A stretch of 6,953 nt of DNA from Helicobacteraceae bacterium (GCA_030613795.1 JAUWLG010000065.1:1-6953); one strand, 5' to 3'. Numbered from the stretch's first letter, positions 1-6,447 are shown. The notes: generated from the letters alone by a model not told the origin. Numbers and translations are program-made.

Positions 1-140
1 TGGTGATCGCTATAGAGATCTTTATCAACATTACGCTTTATCTCAAAACAAACGTCATACCGGTCAGGCTGGTCGTTGCAACCGGGGCAGTTGTCCTGTC
101 TTTAGGGGTCACGTACTGGCTCATCAGTAAAAAGAATTGA
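1..140 (+). CDS. PsiE-like small inner-membrane protein, C-terminal end only (5' end outside window)
   Basis: The reading frame entering at base 3 runs 45 codons to TGA at 138-140. The visible part is nearly all hydrophobic: a segment containing AIEIFINITLYLKT, a short basic stretch (VIPVRL), a second membrane segment ending VTYWLI, and a lysine-rich tail (SKKN). The pattern of an acidic residue in a helix, then LYL, a short loop and VRLVVAT, recalls the phosphate-starvation-inducible PsiE family of small membrane proteins of unknown biochemical function. In family members I remember, the VVAT segment leads into a conserved A..RK..I.D stretch before the last helix. Here it runs directly into the last helix, so about 20 residues may be missing. 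The gene ends 21 bases before the ATPase start, so they are probably co-transcribed. The family call is from memory of the motif and is moderate; a membrane protein is certain. Confidence 0.6.
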   Translation, partial: VIAIEIFINITLYLKTNVIPVRLVVATGAVVLSLGVTYWLISKKN

Positions 141-161
141 GAACGGTTTTAGGGGTGTCTT

Positions 162-2879
162 ATGAATAATAGTCCTGCATCAAACAGTTGGCATACTGAA
201 GAGATAAAAACAGTCTGTACCTCTCTCAAAACAACACAAAGCGGTCTATCCAAAGAAGATGCAGCTGCCAGACTTGCTAAACATGGGCCAAACCGGCTTC
301 CAGAGCCAAAGACACGCGGTCCGTTAATCCGTTTTCTCTACCAATTTCATAATGTTCTTATCTATGTATTGATCGCTGCGGGTGCTGTCACCGCAATGTT
401 AGGACACAGGATAGACGCCAGTGTGATCTTGGGTGTGGTAATCATTAACGCTGTGATCGGATTTGTGCAGGAGGGTAAGGCGGAGAATGCTTTGAAAGCC
501 ATTCGCCAGATGCTTTCACTCAATGCGATGGTAATACGTGATGGCCGACAGATGATGATCCAAGCAGAAGGTTTGGTTCCGGGGGATGTTGTCTTGCTTC
601 AGTCAGGCGACAAGGTACCGGCAGATCTGCGGCTTTTCCGTGTAAAAGGGCTGCAAATTCAGGAATCGGTATTGACGGGTGAGTCGATGGCAGTAGAGAA
701 GATCACTGAAGCTGTCACACAAGAGAGTGTGATCGGTGATCGTCGCTGTATGGCTTATTCCGGCACTCTTGTTACCCATGGTCAGGGCAGTGGTGTGGTT
801 GTTGAGACCGGTGCACAGACCGAGATAGGTCGCATCAGCAGGTTGGTGTCGGAAGTGGAGTCTGTGACGACCCCGCTGTTACGTCAAATGGCGCAGTTTG
901 GCCATTGGCTGACGGCAGCCATACTGGGTGTTGCTATGATCACTTTTGCGTTTGGCTTCTTCGTTCGAGATTACAATGCTGCAGAGATGTTCCTTGCGGC
1001 TGTAAGCCTGGCAGTAGCTGCGATCCCAGAAGGACTGCCTGCAATTATGACCATCACACTGGCGATCGGTGTACAGCGTATGGCGCATAGAAATGCCATT
1101 ATCCGTAAGTTGCCTGCAGTTGAGACCTTGGGGGCGGTGTCGGTGATCTGTTCAGATAAAACAGGTACATTGACCCGTAATGAGATGACAGTACGTACGA
1201 TCACAACTGCTGCCAACCTGTTTGAGTTGACCGGTACGGGCTATGACCCACATGGGACGATATCTCTTTCAGACAGGGGAGTGCTTCCTGAGGAGCAACA
1301 GCTTTTGGAGGAGGTCTCTCGAGCTGCAATACTCTGCAATGATACATCGTTGGAAGAGGAAGAGGGTGAATGGCAGGTCTGTGGTGACCCGATGGAAGGG
1401 GCCTTGCTGGTGTCGGGAATGAAGGCTGAATTGGATATAGAAGAGGAAGAAAAACAGCACCCGCGTACTGATCTTATCCCTTTTGAGTCCGAGCACCGTT
1501 TTATGGCAACGCTTCACCATAGTCATACAGGTGATGCCTTCATCTTTGTTAAAGGGGCACCTGAGCGTATACTGGAGATGTGCTCTCATCAGAGAAGTGT
1601 TGACGGTGACCAGCCTCTCGATAAAACTTACTGGCTTAACCGTATTGAAGAGCTGGCAAAGAAAGGTCAACGTCTGTTGGCCATTGCCTTAAAACCTACC
1701 AATTATGAACAGATGGAGCTGGCGTTCAGTGATGTAGAAAATGGCCTGATCATGCTGGGCATGTTCGGCTTGATCGATCCGCCTCGCGAGGAAGCTATTG
1801 AGGCGGTGCAAACCTGTGACAGGGCAGGCATCCGGGTTAAGATGATCACCGGCGATCATGGAGCAACCGCACTTGCCATCGCCCGACAGCTTAAGCTTGT
1901 CAATACCAATGAGGTACTCACAGGAGAAGAACTTGAGCTGATGAGTGAAGATGAGTTACGTCAACGTGTGTTGGATGTTGATGTCTATGCACGGGTCAAC
2001 CCTGAACATAAACTGCGTTTAGTAAGACTCTTGCAGGAGCAGGGTCTGATCGTAGCGATGACGGGTGACGGTGTGAATGATGCACCGGCGCTGAAACGTG
2101 CCGACGTCGGTACTGCTATGGGTCACAACGGTACAGAAGCAGCCAAAGAAGCTGCGGAGATGGTTCTGGCCGATGATAACTTCGCCTCGATCACGCATGC
2201 GGTAGAAGAGGGGCGTACTGTCTATGACAACCTTAAAAAAGCGATTCTCTTCATTCTACCGACCAATGGCGGTGAGGCACTGATCATTCTTGGCGCCATT
2301 ATATTTGGTTTTCATGAGCTCCCTTTAACGCCGGTGCAGATACTCTGGGTAAACATGATCACGGCCGTTACACTGGCACTTTCGCTGGCATTTGAACCGC
2401 CTGAAAAGAATGTGATGCAACGCCCGCCGCGCGATGCCAAAGAACCGATGCTAACACACCATCTTATTTGGCGTGTCGTCGTTGTCTCTTTTATTATGAT
2501 GAGTGGGACGATCGGTCTTTTTCTTTGGGAGATGGCGCAAGATGCCAGTATTGAGCATGCAAGGACTGTTGCGGTGAACACACTGGTGATGTTTGAGATC
2601 TTTTATCTGTTCAATGCCCGTTATATCACCGCCTCGGTATTTAGCCGAGCAGGGTTAACTGGCAACCGCTACGTGTTGATGGCTATCGGTATACTCATCG
2701 TCTTCCAACTAGGCTTTACCTACCTTTCGCCAATGCAGTCCCTGTTTGGCACCACTGCGATCGATCTTTCTATATGGCTGCGTATTGTATTGGTCGCATC
2801 CTCTGTACTCTTTCTTGTTGAGTTGGAGAAGTTTTTTATGCGGTATATGGATCGAAACAGAGATCGGGCTGAGGAGTAA
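162..2879 (+). CDS. P2-type cation-transporting ATPase (CtpF/PacL-like)
   Basis: This is a complete 905-residue P-type ATPase, an ATP-driven inner-membrane cation pump of usual family length. An N-terminal cation-ATPase domain lies at about residues 9-80. The actuator domain has LTGES at 171-175. TM4 carries the ion-pocket motif PEGLP at 289-293. The phosphorylation site is DKTGTLT with the acceptor D332. The nucleotide domain has KGAPE (464-468), and the hinge has TGD (563-565) and TGDGVNDAP (634-642). A C-terminal bundle with several membrane segments runs from about 690 to 890. TM5 has NGGE (N702, E705) and TM6 has WVNMITAVTLALSLAFEP. The TM6 pattern matches bacterial CtpF-type pumps rather than SERCA, which has Asp where A735 stands. 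The transported ion is therefore uncertain; CtpF has been linked to calcium, while other relatives are annotated only as cation pumps. Start choice: AGGGGT at 151-156 sits 5 bases before the ATG. It lies between the PsiE-like and antiporter genes, in an apparent operon. Confidence 0.95.
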   Translation: MNNSPASNSWHTEEIKTVCTSLKTTQSGLSKEDAAARLAKHGPNRLPEPKTRGPLIRFLYQFHNVLIYVLIAAGAVTAMLGHRIDASVILGVVIINAVIGFVQEGKAENALKAIRQMLSLNAMVIRDGRQMMIQAEGLVPGDVVLLQSGDKVPADLRLFRVKGLQIQESVLTGESMAVEKITEAVTQESVIGDRRCMAYSGTLVTHGQGSGVVVETGAQTEIGRISRLVSEVESVTTPLLRQMAQFGHWLTAAILGVAMITFAFGFFVRDYNAAEMFLAAVSLAVAAIPEGLPAIMTITLAIGVQRMAHRNAIIRKLPAVETLGAVSVICSDKTGTLTRNEMTVRTITTAANLFELTGTGYDPHGTISLSDRGVLPEEQQLLEEVSRAAILCNDTSLEEEEGEWQVCGDPMEGALLVSGMKAELDIEEEEKQHPRTDLIPFESEHRFMATLHHSHTGDAFIFVKGAPERILEMCSHQRSVDGDQPLDKTYWLNRIEELAKKGQRLLAIALKPTNYEQMELAFSDVENGLIMLGMFGLIDPPREEAIEAVQTCDRAGIRVKMITGDHGATALAIARQLKLVNTNEVLTGEELELMSEDELRQRVLDVDVYARVNPEHKLRLVRLLQEQGLIVAMTGDGVNDAPALKRADVGTAMGHNGTEAAKEAAEMVLADDNFASITHAVEEGRTVYDNLKKAILFILPTNGGEALIILGAIIFGFHELPLTPVQILWVNMITAVTLALSLAFEPPEKNVMQRPPRDAKEPMLTHHLIWRVVVVSFIMMSGTIGLFLWEMAQDASIEHARTVAVNTLVMFEIFYLFNARYITASVFSRAGLTGNRYVLMAIGILIVFQLGFTYLSPMQSLFGTTAIDLSIWLRIVLVASSVLFLVELEKFFMRYMDRNRDRAEE

Positions 2880-2885
2880 TAAGCA

Positions 2886-4478
2886 ATGGATTTTGCATGG
2901 GTTGCAATTGCGCTGGGAGATGTTACGTGGATCTCCCTGGCTTTTTTTCTGGGGTTATTGGTAAGAACAGTTGGTCTGCCGCCGTTAGTAGGTTTTCTGG
3001 CAACCGGATTCTTGCTCAATTATATGGGTATAGCAAGCGGAGAGGTGTTGCAGAAGCTTGCTGATCTGGGTATTACACTGCTGCTGTTTACTGTTGGTCT
3101 GAAGCTAAACTTGAAGGTATTGATAAAGCCGCAGGTATGGGCGGTGACGGTACTGCATATCTCAACTGTCATTGCTCTATTTGGAGCTGCTATTTTTGGC
3201 CTGGCCCTGATGGGTGCGCCTCTCTTTTCCGTGTTAGACCTCAAGCTTTCACTGATGATCGCCTTTGCATTGAGCTTCTCAAGTACCGTTTTTGTAGTCA
3301 AGATACTGGAAGAGAAAGGTGAGATGAAGTCCCTGCATGGACGGATCGCTATCGGCATCTTGGTTATGCAAGATCTGGCTGCCGTTATCTTTCTGGCAGC
3401 ATCGACAGGGAAGATCCCATCACTCTGGGCACTGTCACTGTTTCTGCTCATCCCGTTTCGACCGCTGTTTCATTATCTGTTACAAAAAACAGGTCATGGC
3501 GAGTTGTTGATCTTGTATGGCCTGGTCCTTGCTCTGGGCGGTGCTGAACTCTTTGAACTGGTTGGTGTAAAGGGCGATCTCGGAGCTCTTATCATGGGTG
3601 TGTTGATATCAACGCATTTTAAATCACACGAGATGGCCAAAACGATGTTAGGGTTTAAAGACCTCTTTCTTGTCGGCTTTTTCCTCTCTATCGGTATGTC
3701 AGGGATGTTATCACTGGAGGCGTTGATCATCGGGGCATTGTTGGTACCCTTTGTCTTTATGAAGTCGGCACTGTTCTTTACTCTGATGACCCGTTTCAGA
3801 CTGCGGTCACGAACGTCGCTGTTAACAACCCTGAACCTGACAAACTACAGTGAATTCGGCCTGATCGTAGCCGCGATTGGGGTAGCAAACGGATGGATTG
3901 ATGGTGAATGGCTAGTCATCATTGCTATTGCACTCTCCCTCTCTTTTGTAGTAGCTGCGCCATTAAACAATATCGATGATAAGATCTATAGTCGCTATAG
4001 AGAGTTCTGGATGCGATTTCAGCGTAAAGAGAGACTTCCGGATGATATGCTGTTGGACATTAGCGGTGCGACTATTGCTGTCTTTGGTATGGGCAGAATA
4101 GGCAGTGGAGCTTATGAGAAGATGCATGAACTCCATGGTGACACTGTTGTCGGCATTGATTTTGATGCCGAATTAATAAAAAAGCACCAGGCAATGGGGC
4201 ACAATGTTCTGTACGGCGATCCAAGTGATGCGGACTTCTGGGAAAAAATAGAACGAAACCATAGCCTCAAACTTGTGATGCTTGCACTGCCTAATCTTCA
4301 AGCTAATATGGATGCCTTAGAACAACTGCGTGAGATCTCTTTTACTGGACGGATTGCTGCGACAGCAAGGTACGAGGATGAGAAGGAACAGTTACAACGG
4401 TTAGGTGTACAAGCAGTGTTTGATGTTTATACTGAAGCAGGCGCCGGATTTGCTGAACATGTAGAATCTAATAAATAG
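2886..4478 (+). CDS. Kef-type cation:proton antiporter (CPA2) with C-terminal TrkA-N/RCK domain
   Basis: The 530-residue protein has an N-terminal sodium/proton-exchanger domain (about 1-360, some 12-13 hydrophobic segments) and a C-terminal Rossmann domain (about 393-520). Membrane hallmarks include GLPPLVGFLATG (30-41), LLLFTVGLKL (65-74), the FSSTVF crossover region (131-136) and MQDLAAV (161-167), whose Q162-D163 pair matches the proposed ion/proton site of Kef-type antiporters. SEFGLIVAA follows at 322-330. The cytoplasmic domain shows GMGRIG (401-406, the GxGxxG dinucleotide loop) and acidic D425 at the end of the second strand, favouring NAD(H)-type binding, then GDPSD (444-448). It ends with no TrkA-C domain. 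It probably exchanges K+ or Na+ for H+ under nucleotide control; the ion is not determined by sequence. The Kef acidic loop (HALESDIEP) is not conserved, and no KefF-like partner is nearby. GAGGAG at 2871-2876, inside the last ATPase codons, is the ribosome site, and only 6 bases separate the genes, so translational coupling is likely. The symbol kefB/kefC is not assigned because the regulatory signature is absent. Confidence 0.92.
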   Translation: MDFAWVAIALGDVTWISLAFFLGLLVRTVGLPPLVGFLATGFLLNYMGIASGEVLQKLADLGITLLLFTVGLKLNLKVLIKPQVWAVTVLHISTVIALFGAAIFGLALMGAPLFSVLDLKLSLMIAFALSFSSTVFVVKILEEKGEMKSLHGRIAIGILVMQDLAAVIFLAASTGKIPSLWALSLFLLIPFRPLFHYLLQKTGHGELLILYGLVLALGGAELFELVGVKGDLGALIMGVLISTHFKSHEMAKTMLGFKDLFLVGFFLSIGMSGMLSLEALIIGALLVPFVFMKSALFFTLMTRFRLRSRTSLLTTLNLTNYSEFGLIVAAIGVANGWIDGEWLVIIAIALSLSFVVAAPLNNIDDKIYSRYREFWMRFQRKERLPDDMLLDISGATIAVFGMGRIGSGAYEKMHELHGDTVVGIDFDAELIKKHQAMGHNVLYGDPSDADFWEKIERNHSLKLVMLALPNLQANMDALEQLREISFTGRIAATARYEDEKEQLQRLGVQAVFDVYTEAGAGFAEHVESNK

Positions 4479-4500
4479 GCCTAACAAGAACGACCTATTT
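4473..4500. repeat. Perfect 7-bp inverted repeat at the antiporter stop codon
   Basis: AAATAGG (4473-4479) and CCTATTT (4494-4500) are exact reverse complements separated by 14 bases. The left arm contains the antiporter TAG stop and the right arm abuts the TGCTATAAT promoter element. It could form a weak hairpin ending in TTT at the end of the operon, or be an operator overlapping the promoter of the small downstream gene. The stem is short and AT-rich, so a strong terminator is unlikely. Confidence 0.45.
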
Positions 4501-4508
4501 GCTATAAT
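4500..4508 (+). promoter_or_regulatory. Extended -10 promoter (TGCTATAAT) for the 67-residue protein gene
   Basis: TGC followed by a perfect TATAAT (4503-4508) lies in the context TTTGCTATAATGG, the typical form of housekeeping promoters in Campylobacterota, which often lack a fixed -35 box. No good -35 hexamer is seen 16-18 bases upstream. Transcription would start near 4514, giving a leader of about 19 bases before the ATG at 4533. Expression of the small gene would then be possible independently of the upstream operon. Confidence 0.65.
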
Positions 4509-4532
4509 GGAAAATAAGAAAGGGGTACTATT

Positions 4533-4736
4533 ATGCTTGAACTGATCATTGTGATCGTACTGTTATATGTCTCATATAAATTATATCTACAAGATGCATT
4601 AATGCAAGAGCAAAATGAGTTGCTTGAAACGATTCAAGAGAAGCAAGAAGATTGCAAGCAGCACATTACAAAGCTTGAAAAGTTGTATGACACTCTTTTG
4701 AAGGAGAGTGGTAAGGATTGGGGTGATAAGTTATAG
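4533..4736 (+). CDS. Small single-pass membrane protein with coiled-coil tail, unknown function
   Basis: I do not recognise a family. The 67-residue product starts with a hydrophobic segment (residues 2-19, MLELIIVIVLLYVSYKLYL) that reads as one uncleaved membrane anchor. A highly charged helix-rich tail follows (about 22-60), with many Glu, Gln and Lys and leucine/isoleucine spacing (NELLETIQEKQ, KLEKLYDTLLKE) typical of a coiled coil. There is one cysteine (C41), and no enzyme motif. The start is supported by AGGGGT at 4521-4526, six bases upstream, the same Shine-Dalgarno core as the ATPase gene. It lies 54 bases after the antiporter stop and has its own -10 element. By inference it could be an accessory or assembly subunit of the neighbouring transporters, or an oligomeric membrane scaffold; neither is shown by sequence. 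The start signals and composition make a real gene likely. Confidence 0.75.
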   Translation: MLELIIVIVLLYVSYKLYLQDALMQEQNELLETIQEKQEDCKQHITKLEKLYDTLLKESGKDWGDKL

Positions 4737-4742
4737 GACTTT

Positions 4743-4985
4743 TTAGTTGATGATCACCAGTGCCAGATAAGGAACGATGTTGAAGAAGATAAAAATGAGT
4801 TTAAATATCCCTAGCAGTGAGTAGATGATCACATTATAGGTCTCTCGGGGAAGGGGAAACCATCTGTTTTGCATGCGATAGACAAAATCCGGGGCAAAAA
4901 AGAAGAACAGTACCCACTCCAGATAGATGACCCCGTTGATGATCGTACACCACATAAAAAACGATTCAAGTGTCTGCAAATCCAT
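4743..4985 (-). CDS. Small two-helix membrane protein resembling DUF6868
   Basis: The 80-residue protein has two strongly hydrophobic segments (about residues 8-31 and 51-78). They flank a conserved-looking polar/aromatic loop, APDFVYRMQNRWFPLPRE (31-48). The beginning MDLQTLESFFMWCTIING, the loop, and the FNIVPYLALVII end match my memory of the DUF6868 family of about 80-residue membrane proteins, whose function is not known. There is no signal peptide or catalytic motif. The start ATG (complement of 4983-4985) is preceded by AAAGGA (complement of 4993-4998) at 7 bases spacing. It is the last gene of the minus-strand stress cluster, 97 bases downstream of the VOC gene, and could be read from the cluster or from its own promoter. 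Its stop is 6 bases from the stop of the convergent plus-strand gene. The coding call is firm; the family name is from memory. Confidence 0.82.
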   Translation of the reverse strand: MDLQTLESFFMWCTIINGVIYLEWVLFFFFAPDFVYRMQNRWFPLPRETYNVIIYSLLGIFKLIFIFFNIVPYLALVIIN

Positions 4986-5038
4986 AATGATTTCCTTTGT
5001 CTTTTTTATAAAAGGGTATCTCTAAAAACTTTTACTTG

Positions 5039-5060
5039 TTACAACACTCCAGTGTAGTAA
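5039..5060. repeat. 22-bp imperfect palindrome upstream of the DUF6868-like gene
   Basis: The half-sites TTACAACACT (5039-5048) and AGTGTAGTAA (5051-5060) flank a central CC. Nine of eleven pairs about the centre are complementary; only the A/A pair (5043/5056) and the centre fail. It lies between the VOC stop and the small membrane protein start, 54 bases upstream of that start codon. As DNA it looks like a dimeric regulator operator. As RNA on the minus strand it could fold, but the first U-run comes about 10 bases later, so it is a poor terminator. Confidence 0.45.
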
Positions 5061-5082
5061 TGAGAGAAATCCACCTGCCTGT

Positions 5083-5478
5083 TTATTTAAAATACTGTTT
5101 GAACTCATCTGTGGGGTCTCTGTTCGAATAGATATAGAGCGTAATCCCGTTTGGGTCTAAAATTGCAAAACCCCTGTCTCCCCAGGGATGGTCTTCAAGA
5201 GGCATGACAGCCTCGTTTTCAAGTTGTGTCAACCTCTCATACTCCTGGTCCACGTCATTGACTTCAAAGTTATACATCAAGCCGCTGCCGTTGCATGTCG
5301 GCTGTTTGGGTTGCTGTGGTGCTATAAACTGCAGTGTTGATGTGTTTTTACCAAACTCCATATTGACATACCATCCGCAATCAAAAGTGATTTTTGCATT
5401 GAAGTTTTTAATATAGAACTCCCTGCTTTCATCGACTTTGTCTGTAACGATGCAAGAGGATAAGTTATTTGCTTGCAT
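5083..5478 (-). CDS. VOC-superfamily (glyoxalase/bleomycin-resistance fold) protein
   Basis: The 131-residue length and motif order fit a single-chain VOC protein made of two beta-alpha-beta-beta-beta modules. Module 1 has SSCIVTDKVDESREFYIKNF (7-26), the usual strand-helix with D..SR.FY, then YVNMEFG (37-43) and TLQFIAP (48-54). Module 2 has GLMYNFEVNDVDQEYERL (66-83), then PWGDRGFAILDPNGITLYIY (98-117), with the hallmark GDRGFAILDPNG. The positions that carry metal ligands in glyoxalase I appear to be S8, Q50, M68 and T113, so a metal-dependent lyase is unlikely by this register. A binding protein or a different VOC enzyme is possible; the substrate is unknown. The ATG (complement of 5476-5478) has only a weak purine-rich ribosome site (AGAAGAAG). 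It lies 30 bases after the universal stress protein stop, so co-transcription is likely. The fold is clear; the activity is not. Confidence 0.85.
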   Translation of the reverse strand: MQANNLSSCIVTDKVDESREFYIKNFNAKITFDCGWYVNMEFGKNTSTLQFIAPQQPKQPTCNGSGLMYNFEVNDVDQEYERLTQLENEAVMPLEDHPWGDRGFAILDPNGITLYIYSNRDPTDEFKQYFK

Positions 5479-5508
5479 GTGTATCTTCTTCTAAACTTTA
5501 TCACGCTC

Positions 5509-6372
5509 TTAAGACGATGATGGAACATATACCAGCACGTCAATAGGCGATCTCTGTACTAAATAAGATGCGGTTGATCCAAAGACAAACGAGTTTAGGT
5601 TACCAACACCTTTAGAACCTAATACAAGCAGATCAGCCTTGTCATCAACAATATACTCTAAGAGATCTTCATTGATCGATGCGGTATAGTCGATAAGCGC
5701 CATCTCTCCTTCACCAACCTCTTTCACAAATGTTTCTAATGCCATTTTTGCGATTGATGTTTTTGTCGCTCTGAACTCTTCTGCTTCTTCGTCACTGAAG
5801 TGGTAGGTCCTGGCCTGTAGTTTATCAACAGTCTCATAAGCATAAAGATATTTTCGAGTCGGTTTGGTAAAAAGTGCATTGGCGAATAGAATACTCTCCT
5901 TGGAGTAATTAGAGAGGTTGGTCGGTGCAATCATATTTTGATAAATATTTTTGACCTCATTTTTGACAATAAGTACAGGAATATGGGTACGCTGAATAAG
6001 CTTTAAGGTCGTGGACCCGAAATAGTTGATGTTAATATCGTCTTTTCCGTGAGAACCTACAACTATAAGGTCGGTCTGGGTCTTTTTCGCCTTAAGCATG
6101 ATGGCTTTAGCCGCTTTCCCGGACTCGACAAAGAGCATATACTCGACTTGTGCCTCTGTGTTGAGTGTATCGATCTGTTTGGTGATGTCACGTTTGATCG
6201 CATCTTCATCGACAGATTTAGCAAATGGAGACTGCACAAAGAGAGGCTCTATGACATGTATGACAATAAGCTGTGCATCTATTTTCTTGGCAACAGAGAT
6301 AGCACGTTTGAGTGCCTCCTGTGACATCTCGGATCTGTCATAAGCGACTAAAATCTGTTGAACCTGTTCCAT
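5509..6372 (-). CDS. Tandem-domain universal stress protein (UspA family)
   Basis: The 287-residue cytoplasmic protein contains two UspA domains. Domain 1 (about 4-137) begins QQILVAYDRSEMSQEAL and contains the ATP-binding pattern G-2x-G-9x-GS at G106, G109 and G119-S120. Domain 2 (about 144-284) repeats the pattern at G252, G255 and G265-S266 (LGSKGVG, FGSTASYLVQ). Both domains therefore look able to bind nucleotide, as in tandem Usps that sense adenine nucleotides or stress. A 29-codon upstream extension exists in frame but begins with TTG and lacks a ribosome site. The ATG at 6372 has a strong AGGAGC six bases upstream and gives the normal family N-terminus, so it was chosen. It heads a minus-strand cluster with the VOC and DUF6868-like genes. 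Usps often sit beside ion antiporters, which fits the convergent neighbour, but a direct partnership is inference. Confidence 0.94.
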   Translation of the reverse strand: MEQVQQILVAYDRSEMSQEALKRAISVAKKIDAQLIVIHVIEPLFVQSPFAKSVDEDAIKRDITKQIDTLNTEAQVEYMLFVESGKAAKAIMLKAKKTQTDLIVVGSHGKDDININYFGSTTLKLIQRTHIPVLIVKNEVKNIYQNMIAPTNLSNYSKESILFANALFTKPTRKYLYAYETVDKLQARTYHFSDEEAEEFRATKTSIAKMALETFVKEVGEGEMALIDYTASINEDLLEYIVDDKADLLVLGSKGVGNLNSFVFGSTASYLVQRSPIDVLVYVPSSS

Positions 6373-6378
6373 AATCTT

Positions 6379-6384
6379 GCTCCT
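6379..6384 (-). promoter_or_regulatory. Ribosome binding site fixing the universal stress protein start
   Basis: The complement reads AGGAGC, six bases before the ATG at 6372. It decides against the longer in-frame reading that would start at TTG (6459), whose region overlaps a -10-like element and has no purine-rich site at the right distance. Confidence 0.8.
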
Positions 6385-6394
6385 ATTTTGTTTT

Positions 6395-6410
6395 GTCAGA
6401 AATACCTGAC
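6395..6410 (-). other. Small hairpin in the leader of the universal stress protein gene
   Basis: GTCAG (6395-6399) and CTGAC (6406-6410) are exact reverse complements around a 6-base loop. The hairpin sits 10 bases upstream of the Shine-Dalgarno sequence in the probable 5' leader. It is short and could be chance; a role in translation control or a small operator is possible. Confidence 0.3.
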
Positions 6411-6447
6411 TGACTCTATCTTGCTGAAGTAGAGATGTCCTTAGTTC

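Noticed and set aside
1354..1455. Clusters of Glu codons (EEEEGEW, IEEEEKQ) as possible simple repeats
   Set aside because: They lie in the variable nucleotide-binding-domain loops of the ATPase and are too short and impure to be a repeat element.
1269..1670. Minus-strand open frame of 133 codons inside the ATPase gene
   Set aside because: It lies wholly within a strongly conserved gene; its product has no recognisable domain and no ribosome site or promoter was seen. Treated as a shadow frame.
3020..3451. Minus-strand open frame of 143 codons inside the antiporter gene
   Set aside because: Serine-, arginine- and isoleucine-rich low-information product opposite a membrane-coding gene; typical antisense shadow.
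3986..4000. CTATAG repeated with a 3-base spacer (an operator-like pattern)
   Set aside because: It is inside the antiporter coding region (Tyr-Ser-Arg-Tyr) and is explained by codons.
4869..5057. Plus-strand frame of 62 codons opposite the DUF6868-like gene
   Set aside because: The minus-strand frame has the ribosome site, membrane pattern and family resemblance; the plus frame has none.
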